The position numbers and the translations under genes were made by a program. A DNA stretch of 37,232 nt from NCBI GenBank assembly GCA_027314595.1, contig DAHVAN010000217.1, forward strand, positions 1 through 37,232. Direction: 5' to 3'. The notes below the pieces were generated by a model, which had not been told where the DNA came from, searched no databases, and worked only from the letters and a program-made list of their open reading frames with translations. Position 1 is the first letter of the stretch, and each line of letters opens with the position of its first letter. Source of the stretch: Actinomycetota bacterium. GTDB lineage: Bacteria > Actinomycetota > Actinomycetes > Streptosporangiales > Streptosporangiaceae. Shown here in pieces: positions 24,192 to 32,678 of this stretch.

Positions 24192-25634
24192 GTGACGGTT
24201 ATCAGCGACCTGGCGACGATCCTGACAATCCTTACCGGGCTGATCGCATGCGCGGCTTTCCTGGCGGCGACTGGTCCCGGGGCGAGGCTGATTATCTTCA
24301 TGATTCTTTCTGCCGCGCGCTGGCGGACCGTTGTCCGGGCCGCGATAGGTAGCGGGCTCGCCGCCGAGAGGACTTTCGTCATCCCGGCCGTGCGCCAGAT
24401 TGTGAATGTTCAGTGCGCAGGAGCCCCTTATAACCTGGCGACCGAAATGGAATGGCTGTGCCAGCTATACCAGGCCAGTCTGCCCATAGCAATGGTCGGT
24501 GAGCTCGCTGACCGGAAAGATCTTCAGTTGCTGTCAACTGGATATGAACGGCTCGCCGGCCACTGCCGGACCAGGTTGATCTTCGGCGCCAAGGGCAATG
24601 ACGTCATCTCGCGTCAGGCACGCGTTGCGGACCAGGCGGCTGTCCTCTTGCGCCAGCAAAGTTTGCACGTTGCCTACGGCGACAGCACCTGCTCTCAGGT
24701 AATCGACCGGCGCGCCCAGGGATTCTACATCAAGCTGATGTACGCGGCGGCCAGCATGGACTGCGTCGTCTCCCCGCATCCTGCTCGTCAGCCATGCGTG
24801 CCCGGAATGCTGGAGCGAGCGCCGTCATCGGCGAAGCCCCGATTCGAAGGAATTCTTCCTTTCCTCCTCATGCACCGGCTCGAACTAGACGGCGGCAGCG
24901 GACGGGTCATTCTGCATCTCGGGATAAGCGAGATACCCTACTCTAACCTGCTTTCGCGCAACACACTCTGGGATCCGCGAAACTCAGAACCGCCCGCCGA
25001 CGTGATGCAGCACGCCATTAGCCTGGCGCTCATTCCGGTGACGTCAGACGGGCATATTCTTCTTTCCCGGCGTGCTCAGGAGGCTGGTTCCTACGCAGGA
25101 ATGATCGGACCATACGTTACCGGGAACGCCGAGCTTCGGGATCGCCGGGGACTTACTGCCGATCGCGATGAGTACGGAAACCCCGATCTTTTGCGGGCTG
25201 CCTGCCGTGAGGCGAAGGAGGAGGTTGGCCTCTCGCTAGAGCCGGGCGACCTGAAGATACTTGGGCTTGCGCAGATATGGTCCTCAGAGGACACCGGAAT
25301 ATACTGCCTGCTGCTGTCCGCCACGCTGCCGATCACAGCGGCGGAAGCGGTAAGCCTGACTCGTTATTCCGATCCCGTGGAAGGCAGCTGGGAGGTGGGA
25401 AATGAGGTCTACGCGGTTTCCCTCTGGGAAGAAGAGGATCGGAGCGTGCTAGAGGTCTTGCGCTGGATCACCAGCACGGATGTAGTCATCCCGCAGGCCG
25501 TAGCAGGCGTAGTCGCTCTTGCCAACAAGACTTCAGCTGTCACAATGACGGACTTGGAGCGTGCCACGGCTTCACACGCCGGAAAGCCGGATCGCCTAAT
25601 AAGTGTGCTCCATACATGTCAGCCATATTGCTGA
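24192..25634 (+). CDS. Membrane-anchored NUDIX-domain protein with uncharacterised central domain (480 aa)
   Basis: GGAGG RBS 5 nt before GTG; N-terminal TM LATILTILTGLIACAAFLAATGPGARLIIFMIL; Nudix box core AACREAKEEVGL. Confidence 0.75.
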   Translation: MTVISDLATILTILTGLIACAAFLAATGPGARLIIFMILSAARWRTVVRAAIGSGLAAERTFVIPAVRQIVNVQCAGAPYNLATEMEWLCQLYQASLPIAMVGELADRKDLQLLSTGYERLAGHCRTRLIFGAKGNDVISRQARVADQAAVLLRQQSLHVAYGDSTCSQVIDRRAQGFYIKLMYAAASMDCVVSPHPARQPCVPGMLERAPSSAKPRFEGILPFLLMHRLELDGGSGRVILHLGISEIPYSNLLSRNTLWDPRNSEPPADVMQHAISLALIPVTSDGHILLSRRAQEAGSYAGMIGPYVTGNAELRDRRGLTADRDEYGNPDLLRAACREAKEEVGLSLEPGDLKILGLAQIWSSEDTGIYCLLLSATLPITAAEAVSLTRYSDPVEGSWEVGNEVYAVSLWEEEDRSVLEVLRWITSTDVVIPQAVAGVVALANKTSAVTMTDLERATASHAGKPDRLISVLHTCQPYC

Positions 25635-25799
25635 GGTCAGTCACGCGATTACACGGCGGATGAAGCGCCGACGCATGGAGCATGAGCCCGGACCGCTCTC
25701 CCGCTGACAGCTCCCTTCCTCAATTGCGAGAACCCTGCGCCGAGGGCACGTCCTCATCTGCCGCCGACCGGGCGTACCGTCAGGACGCCGTGGCTTCCG

Positions 25800-25817
25800 G
25801 CGTTTCCGCGGAAACGC
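25800..25817. repeat. Perfect 18-bp palindrome GCGTTTCCGCGGAAACGC
   Basis: Self-complementary by direct reading; lies between convergent genes. Confidence 0.85.
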
Positions 25818-25923
25818 GCTCAGTGTGGCCCGCCCGCCCCCGTGCGCGGCAACCAGGGCGCGCGTCGCCGCGGGCGCGGGGTCCGGCTACCCGCGCTCCC
25901 GCGCAACAAGCCCGCGCGGGAGG

Positions 25924-27648
25924 CTACCGTGCGCGATAGCGTTCACGGCGGACGGTCGCCTTCCGGCCCTTGATGCTGACCTGCCGGAGCGCGGCGACGA
26001 CGTCGTCGGCTGCTGACTCGGGGACCTCGACGAGAGAGAAGCGATCGGCGATCTCGATCGCGCCGATGTCCCGGCCGGACAGGCACGACTTGCCGGCGAT
26101 AACGCCGACGAGATCCTGGGGCCGGACTCCGGAGGAACGGCCGGTCCCCACGAACAGGCGTGTCGTGCCCTCGGTCGCGGATCGACCGCGCCGCTGGTCG
26201 CGATCGCGGCCAGCGGCCTTGCGGCGGCCGCCGCCGTCGTCTGCCGAGGCGAACTCGACCACCGGCAGCTCTTCTTCCTCGTGCGAAGTTCCGCTGGCCT
26301 CATGCGCCAGCTTGACCGCGGCGAGTGCCACCTCGAAGAGGTCGAACTCCGCGCCGAGCCCCTCCACGACGGCCCGGAAGGTATCAAGATCGTCCTTGAG
26401 CAGGCTCTCCCGGAGTGTGGCCCGCGTCAGCTCCAGCCGCCTGTTGCGCAGGTCCGCGACGGTCGGCAGCTTCTCGATCAGGATCGGCCGCCCCGTTGCC
26501 CGCTCGATGGTCTTGAGCATCTTGTGCTCGCGCGGCTCGACCAGGGTGATGGCGGTGCCTTCGCGGCCGGCCCGGCCGACGCGGCCGATGCGGTGCACGT
26601 ACAACTCCGGAGCGCTCGGCACGTCGTAGTTCACCACGTGCGTGAGCTGCTCGACGTCGAGGCCGCGTGCGGCGACGTCGGTGGCCACGAGAAGACCGAG
26701 GCCACCGCCGCGTAGCCGGCCCATGACCCGGTCGCGCTGCTGCTGGTCCATTCCGCCGTGCAGCGCCTCGGCGTGATGCCCCCTGCCGTTCAGGGTCTGG
26801 GTAAGCCGGTCCACCTCGTCCCTGGTCCGGCAGAAGACGACCGCGGCCGCCGGCGCCTCCAGGTCAAGCACACGCCCGAGAGCGGCGGCCTTGTGCCCGC
26901 GCGGCGCGGCATAGGCGGTCTGCCGCACCAGCAGGCCGTTATGTGACGCCGACGGCTGCCGGCCGAGCTCGATCCGCACCGGGTCGCGCAGGTGGCGTCG
27001 CACCATGCCGTCGATCCGCGGTGGCATGGTCGCCGAAAACAGCGCGGTCTGCCGGCTTTCCCTGGTGCTGGCGAGGATCGACTCGATGTCCTCCGCGAAG
27101 CCCATGTCGAGCATCTCATCGGCTTCGTCGAGCACGACTATCTCAAGGCCGCGCAGGTTCAGCGTCCCCCTGGCGAGATGGTCGAGCGCACGGCCGGGTG
27201 TCGCCACCACGACGTCGGCGCCACGCTCAAGCGCCCGCAACTGCCGGCCGATCGGCTGGCCGCCGTATACCGGCAGCACGCGCGCGCCTATGTCATGCCC
27301 GTAGCGATGCATCGCCTCGGAGACCTGCATCGCGAGCTCGCGGGTCGGCACGAGCACCAGGGCGAGCGGCTCAGCCCGCCCGCCTTCGCCGCCGAGGATC
27401 CGCTGCAGCACGGGAAGCGCGAATGCGGCCGTCTTCCCGGTCCCTGTTGCGGCCTGCCCGACCAGGTCACGGCCCGCGAGCAGGGGCGGGATGGCAGCCC
27501 GCTGTATCGGCGTCGGTTCCTCATAGCTGAGGCCGGCGAGCACGCGACACAGTTCGGGCGCCAGCGCCAGGTCGGCGAAGCCGCTTGCACCCCCGCCGTC
27601 ATCCTCGGCCATGAACGTATCGCACCACTTGACGGTTCCCTGTGACAT
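25924..27648 (-). CDS. DEAD-box RNA helicase (DeaD/CsdA-like) with a CSP-like N-terminal octapeptide
   Basis: ATGTGKTAAFALP, LVPTRELAMQV, VLDEADEMLDMG, SATMP, HRIGRVGRAGREG; C-terminal DbpA-like RNA-binding region; AAGGAG SD before ATG 27648. Confidence 0.95.
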   Translation of the reverse strand: MSQGTVKWCDTFMAEDDGGGASGFADLALAPELCRVLAGLSYEEPTPIQRAAIPPLLAGRDLVGQAATGTGKTAAFALPVLQRILGGEGGRAEPLALVLVPTRELAMQVSEAMHRYGHDIGARVLPVYGGQPIGRQLRALERGADVVVATPGRALDHLARGTLNLRGLEIVVLDEADEMLDMGFAEDIESILASTRESRQTALFSATMPPRIDGMVRRHLRDPVRIELGRQPSASHNGLLVRQTAYAAPRGHKAAALGRVLDLEAPAAAVVFCRTRDEVDRLTQTLNGRGHHAEALHGGMDQQQRDRVMGRLRGGGLGLLVATDVAARGLDVEQLTHVVNYDVPSAPELYVHRIGRVGRAGREGTAITLVEPREHKMLKTIERATGRPILIEKLPTVADLRNRRLELTRATLRESLLKDDLDTFRAVVEGLGAEFDLFEVALAAVKLAHEASGTSHEEEELPVVEFASADDGGGRRKAAGRDRDQRRGRSATEGTTRLFVGTGRSSGVRPQDLVGVIAGKSCLSGRDIGAIEIADRFSLVEVPESAADDVVAALRQVSIKGRKATVRRERYRAR

Positions 27649-27879
27649 GTCGCTCCTTCAGGGGCTGGGCGCAGGTCCGCGCGGTGCGGTGCCTGGGGTC
27701 CTCGACGTGACTTCCCCAAGGTCCCTGTTGGGGGGCGCCCGCAACATCGGTCTCCGCGAGCGCGCAACTGACACGAACACACAAACTACTGTGACCGCGG
27801 GTTAAAGCCTATCCGGTGCTCAGTTCATTCCCGCCTGCAGTGAACCGGAAGCCTCAGCCCGCCATGAGCCGGCCTGCGC

Positions 27880-28110
27880 AGCCCGTGCGCCACCGCCTTG
27901 CGCGAGGCGGGCGCGGCAGCCTCGTTGATCCCCACGGCGCAAATCATCCGCCGGCCGCGGGAACTCGGCATGCCGCTCGCCGAGGTGCAGGAGATGCTCA
28001 CCACGCCCGATCCGGATTCTCGCGCCGCCCTGATCGCCGGCCACCTGCACAGGCTGGAGCCCGAACTGGACAGGACAAAGATAGCCGTCTCCGCGCGAGT
28101 TCGACGGGAA
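27880..28110 (+). pseudogene. Truncated/frameshifted MerR-family regulator remnant
   Basis: LREAGAAASLIPTAQIIRRPRELGMPLAEVQEMLTTPDPDSRAALIAGHLHRLEPELDRTKIAVSA resembles a MerR C-terminal half; no intact N-terminal HTH. Confidence 0.55.
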
Positions 28111-28202
28111 GTTGCTCCGGCTCGGGCCGAGCAGGCGGCGCAGGCCTGGTGCGAGATCGTGGCGCTGGCATGTGCGGCCGCGCGGTGGCTAGCCTGGCGG
28201 GC

Positions 28203-28538
28203 ATGGCCTACGACACGGAGCTCGCTGACCGGATCCGGTTCCTGATCGGAACCGGGCCGGGCGTAACCGAGAAGAAGATGTTCGGCTGCCTGGCATTTCT
28301 GGTAGGCGGCAATATGGCGATCAGCGCCAGCGGCCAGGGCGGTGCCCTGGTCCGGGTCGACCCCGCCGATACCGGCGCCCTGACCGCGGCGGCCAATGCC
28401 ACCCCAGCGGTGATGGGCGGCCGCACAATGCGGGGATGGCTGCGCGTCAGCTCCGAGGAGCTCGAAACCGATGAGCAGCTCACCGAGTGGGTCAACCGGG
28501 CCGTCGCATACACCCGGTCGCTTCCGCCCAAGCGCTAG
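28203..28538 (+). CDS. TfoX/Sxy N-terminal domain protein
   Basis: MAYDTELADRIRFLIGTGPGVTEKKMFGCLAFLVGGNMAISAS… (TfoX N-domain). Confidence 0.88.
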   Translation: MAYDTELADRIRFLIGTGPGVTEKKMFGCLAFLVGGNMAISASGQGGALVRVDPADTGALTAAANATPAVMGGRTMRGWLRVSSEELETDEQLTEWVNRAVAYTRSLPPKR

Positions 28539-28723
28539 CGGGCATGCGCAGATCATCCACGTCGTCGCCGGGCGGGCGAAGCAAGTGGCACGAGCATGGT
28601 CCGCGGCCGGACCAGCGCCACCCAGAGGCGAGAGAGCCGGACGGCGAACCCAGGGTCTCCCACGAATGTCGCATGGGCCGAGCTAGAGGCGGGCTGAGGC
28701 CGTAACGTCTCCTGGCCAGTTAG

Positions 28724-29212
28724 TCAGCTGGCTGGGGAGATGCTGATGATCTCGACTTCGCGAACGCCGATATGCGCAACAAACTCGGCGTTCCGCCTGA
28801 TGCTCGACCGGACGGTCTCGGCCGCGGCCGACGGCTCATGAGCCTCGCATTCGATCGTGACAGTCGCCTCGTCCAGCATGTCCCACTGCACCACAGGCGG
28901 CTTGAGGTAGGCGGTGCGATGGGTGGCGGCGATCGCCGCCTGAAAGTGCGACCGGCGATCATTGGTCAAGGCTGGGTAGGGTCCGGCGGTCATGCGGGCG
29001 GTGACCTGGAACTTGCGCAGTCGCTGGCCGGGGGCCCTGGGCTCTGGCCCGCCTGCCGCCAGCAGCGGCTCGATCGTGCCCGCGAGCCAGACTGGGCCGG
29101 TCGCGAGCTCGGCGTCAGGCGATGGGAGCTTGTGCCGTTCGCGCCATTTCCCGACTAGGCCAGGATCGGTATCTAGTGCGCGGGCGATCTCCGCGATGCC
29201 GTAAACCTTCAC
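28724..29212 (-). CDS. HTH domain-containing protein
   Basis: MKVYGIAEIARALDTDPGLVGKWRERHKLPSPDAELATGPVWLAGTIEPLL (excisionase/phage-type HTH). Confidence 0.6.
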   Translation of the reverse strand: MKVYGIAEIARALDTDPGLVGKWRERHKLPSPDAELATGPVWLAGTIEPLLAAGGPEPRAPGQRLRKFQVTARMTAGPYPALTNDRRSHFQAAIAATHRTAYLKPPVVQWDMLDEATVTIECEAHEPSAAAETVRSSIRRNAEFVAHIGVREVEIISISPAS

Positions 29213-29430
29213 CAGAGCGTCCCTTCATTCTGTCGTTACAGTCGACAGGTTACCAGATCTGCCGACGCGCCAGCTCCCGAGATCCTCAGACAGCGTCGCC
29301 ATCGCCCGCCCCCTCCGCCCAGTCCCACGGTGGTGCAGATCAATTAATCGCGCTGTTGGCTTCCCCGCAGGGCACGGGCCTGTAACATCGGGATACCGAA
29401 CGGTGATGCAGTGCGCTGCATGGAGGGCAG

Positions 29431-29721
29431 ATGAGCAACACGACGACCGAGCTGGACCGGCCGGTCCCGCTCTACATGCAGGTCGTGCGGCAGCTGCGCG
29501 CCCAGATCGCCGCCGGGGACCTGCGCGACGGGGACCGGCTGCCGTCCCAGCGGGAGATGATGGCCCGCTGGAAAATCTCCATGCAGACCGCCTCCAAGGT
29601 CATCGGCGCCATGAAAACCGAACGGCTCGCCATCCCCAGCATCGGCCGCGACACCATCGTCGCCCCCACCACACCCGCCGGACGCAGCCACAGCCGCACC
29701 TACACCATCACCGGCAACTGA
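29431..29721 (+). CDS. Short GntR-family wHTH regulator (96 aa)
   Basis: VPLYMQVVRQLRAQIAAGDLRDGDRLPSQREMMARWKISMQTASKVIGAMKTERLA. Confidence 0.82.
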   Translation: MSNTTTELDRPVPLYMQVVRQLRAQIAAGDLRDGDRLPSQREMMARWKISMQTASKVIGAMKTERLAIPSIGRDTIVAPTTPAGRSHSRTYTITGN

Positions 29722-29739
29722 CCCAGGCCTCACGCGCCC

Positions 29740-29940
29740 GTCATAGCCGAGGGTTATGGTCTCCAGGAAGTCGCATGCCAGCAGTGCGTCGGCCAGGGAA
29801 CGCAGGAAGGCAGCCCATGTGGTGCAGGCTCGTTCGGGTGCCGGGTCGATCCCGGCGTCCTTGAGGATCTCCCACACGGTCGACGCGGAGCCGATGCAGC
29901 AGCTCCTCGATCCGCTGGCGGAGCCAGTCCGGCCAACGAT
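29740..29940 (-). pseudogene. Integrase/transposase (DDE, IS-type) fragment
   Basis: MWEILKDAGIDPAPERACTTWAAFLRSLADALLACDFLETITLGYDG, a short piece of an IS integrase-like protein lacking both ends. Confidence 0.6.
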
Positions 29941-30638
29941 CTAGCCGCGGACCGGGATGGCGTGCACATCGGGCACCATTGACGCGACCTGGTTGAGGGC
30001 GGCTTCGTCCCAGGGCTGCCTGGGGCTGACCATGACGCGGCCGATGCCCAGGTCGCCCAGTTCGGATAGGTGGGCCAGGACGCGGTCCGGGTCTTCGCCC
30101 GGGTCAATGAAGGCCGACGCCGTCTTCTCGATTGTGCCGAAGTCCCGCCCGGCGTCCGCGCAATGCGCCCGGAGAACGTCGAGCTTGTGCTTCAGGTCGT
30201 CGGCGAATCTCGTGCCCGGCAGGTCGAACAGGTTGCACATGTCGCCGTAGCGCGCGACCAGCCGGAGGGTCTTCTTCTCGCCGCTGCCGGCGATCAGGAT
30301 CGGAGGGTGCGGGTGCTGCAGCGAACCGGGCGAGTTGAGGGGCCGGGGCATCTGACGTTGATCAGGACACCGGGGTGACGGTAGGCCACGCACGTCACCA
30401 TGGTGCCCAGCCGGATCCGCTCGGTCTCGGCGGCCAGGAACGCCAGGACGGCGTAGGCCTCCAGGAGCGGGGCCTCGGGCGGCTGGCCCGTGATCGGGAT
30501 CTGGAAGAAGTGATCCATCGTCCACAGGCTGTCGAAGCCGGCCGCGTCGGCCTGCCGGGCCATCCGGGACAGCAGCGGCCCCATGCGCGCCGGGCCGGTC
30601 CCCGCGGGAAAGCCGCCCACTGAGATTCCGATTTTCAT
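29941..30638 (-). pseudogene. LLM-class F420-dependent oxidoreductase, internally deleted and frameshifted
   Basis: N-terminal MKIGISVGGFPAGTGPARMGPLLSRMARQADAAGFDSLWTMDHFFQIP…HPGVLINV in one frame; C-terminal PLNSPGSLQHPHPPILIAGSGEKKTLRLVARYGDMCNLFDLPG in another. Confidence 0.8.
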
Positions 30639-30740
30639 GGTGTCGATCCTCGGCCACCGGCGGCCGGGAATCCAGGTGCCGACGGACCGTAGGAATGCCA
30701 GTGCCACCCGCGACCCCGGCCGCTGGGGAACACTGTAGGA

Positions 30741-31598
30741 GTGCAGGCAGACGAGGGAATCGGCTCCTATATCCAGGCGTGGCGGCACCGGCTCCAGCCA
30801 GCCGACGCCGGGCTGCCCGCTGGCCCGTCCCGCCGGGCCAGCGGACTGCGCCGGGAAGAGCTGGCCATGCTGGCCAGCATCTCGGTCGACTACCTGGTCC
30901 GCCTCGAACAGGGCCGGGCCACCAACCCGTCGACACAGGTACTCGCCGCCTTGTCGCGCGCGCTGCGCCTGACGACGCAGGAGCGCGACCACCTTTACGT
31001 CCTCGCCGGGCAGGCCCCGCCGAAGAGGACCGCCATGACCAGCCACGTGCCGCCGAGCGTGCAGCGCCTAGCCGACCGGCTGGGCGACCTGCCGGTGGCC
31101 GTGTACGACCCGGCCTGGACGATCATCACCTGGAACGCGGCCTTAGCCGGGCTCATGGGCGATCCGTCCGCGCTGACCGGCCGGGACCGTAACCTGCTCT
31201 GGCGGACTTTCAACGGCCAGCCGTCCCGGGTGCGCAAGAGCGGTGACGAGGCCGACGAATTCGAGACCAGCGCTGTCGCCGACCTGCGGCGGGCGTTCGG
31301 CAGCTATCCCGACGACACCGGGCTGCGCCAGCTTGTCGATGACCTGCAGCAGGCCAGCCCGCGCTTCGCCCGGCTGTGGGCATCGCGGGTGATCAGCACC
31401 AGCGGCGGCTCGAACAGCAAGACGATCGTCCATCCCGCGGCCGGCCCGATCACGCTCGACTGCGACGTCCTCACCGCGGCCGGATCGGATCTCCGGATCG
31501 TGGTGTACACCGCCGACCCGTCGAGCCCGGACGCCGACCTGCTCCGCCTGACCCAGGTCATCGGATTGCAGGAACTCAGACCCCGCGACACACGGTAA
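30741..31598 (+). CDS. XRE-type HTH regulator with MmyB-like ligand-binding domain
   Basis: GLRREELAMLASISVDYLVRLEQGRATNPSTQVLAALSRALRLT; C-terminal VYDPAWTIITWNAAL. Confidence 0.9.
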   Translation: MQADEGIGSYIQAWRHRLQPADAGLPAGPSRRASGLRREELAMLASISVDYLVRLEQGRATNPSTQVLAALSRALRLTTQERDHLYVLAGQAPPKRTAMTSHVPPSVQRLADRLGDLPVAVYDPAWTIITWNAALAGLMGDPSALTGRDRNLLWRTFNGQPSRVRKSGDEADEFETSAVADLRRAFGSYPDDTGLRQLVDDLQQASPRFARLWASRVISTSGGSNSKTIVHPAAGPITLDCDVLTAAGSDLRIVVYTADPSSPDADLLRLTQVIGLQELRPRDTR

Positions 31599-31737
31599 AG
31601 CCCCGGCTAGGACCCGCGGGCCACCTCGACCACGGCCTATCCGGTGGCGACGCGAGCCAGCCGCCTGCCCACCAGGAAGTGGACCGGGCGGACCGAGGAT
31701 CCGGAGGCGAGCAGACGACTCTCAGCGCGGTGCGCGG

Positions 31738-32142
31738 TCAGAGGCGCTCGCCGAAGACTTCGATTTCGCAACGGGCTGCTCCGCTCCGGTCGATGCGGGC
31801 ATCGGCGGTGACCAAAGGCACGCGGAGGGCTTCGGCTAGGGCTACGTACTGCGCGTCGTAGGCGGACAGGTTGGCGTGGAGGCTCTTGATGCGCGGCCAC
31901 AACGGAAGCACGTCCTGCCGCTCGATGGGGAACGCGCGGTAGTTGAAGAGCGCCGATTCAGCTTCTCGTTCGGTGACCTTCCTCCCTCGCATGAGCCCGA
32001 GCAGCGCGGAGACGACTTCCCCGTCGAGTATGTACGGCGCGTACAGGGTCCGCGCTGTGGTCAGCCGCCGTGCGATGGATTCCCCCGCCTGCGTCTTCGC
32101 CGCCAGCAGTTCGACCATGGCAGAGCAGTCAATGACGGTCAC
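31738..32142 (-). CDS. PIN-domain toxin, VapC-like
   Basis: MTVIDCSAMVELLAA… YDAQYVALAEALRVPLVTADARI. Confidence 0.9.
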   Translation of the reverse strand: MTVIDCSAMVELLAAKTQAGESIARRLTTARTLYAPYILDGEVVSALLGLMRGRKVTEREAESALFNYRAFPIERQDVLPLWPRIKSLHANLSAYDAQYVALAEALRVPLVTADARIDRSGAARCEIEVFGERL

Positions 32143-32368
32143 GTCCGGCCCGGCCTTCGTCGATGGCCGCGAGAATGTCGGCAGTGCTGACGTTAGCGGT
32201 TGCCTCCCTACGGGCTTGCTCCACGGCTTCGGCCACGGTGGGCTTCGCGGCTTCTTTCTCGATCAGGCCGCGGAGGTATGCCTGCAAGGACTGGCCGGCC
32301 CGCGCCGCGCGGATCTTCATCGTGCGTACGGCGTCGTCGGAGACATCCCGGATGGTGAGCGCAGTCAC
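32129..32368 (-). CDS. VapB/FitA-type antitoxin
   Basis: ALTIRDVSDDAVRTMKIRAARAGQSLQAYLRGLIEKEA; overlaps vapC. Confidence 0.88.
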   Translation of the reverse strand: MTALTIRDVSDDAVRTMKIRAARAGQSLQAYLRGLIEKEAAKPTVAEAVEQARREATANVSTADILAAIDEGRAGRDRH

Positions 32369-32381
32369 GAAGTGATTTTAG

Positions 32382-32412
32382 CATCATTGACTGCATAATG
32401 CAGTCAATGATG
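32382..32412. promoter_or_regulatory. 31-nt palindrome upstream of vapBC: probable autoregulatory operator
   Basis: CATCATTGACTGCAT-A-ATGCAGTCAATGATG, 15-bp perfect arms, 13 nt upstream of the antitoxin start. Confidence 0.75.
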
Positions 32413-32678
32413 GCTGCGGCAGCTCGCCGGGCCGGGCCTGGCCGCGTCCAGCGGCAGCGTCCAGGAGGCCCGGCCCGGCTCCAGCGCCGCCACGACCGAG
32501 ATCGCCGGCACCAATTGCGGCATGGCGCCGATCCGCCGCGATGTTGCCTACGGCAAGCTCGCCGCGCTCGCCCCGGTATCCAAGGCCGAGCAGCTCGCCT
32601 TGAATCCGGCGGTAGCCCCGGCGCCGACTCGTGCGGCATACGGCGCGCGAGTTCACCCGCGGCCGGTATCGTGCAGCA

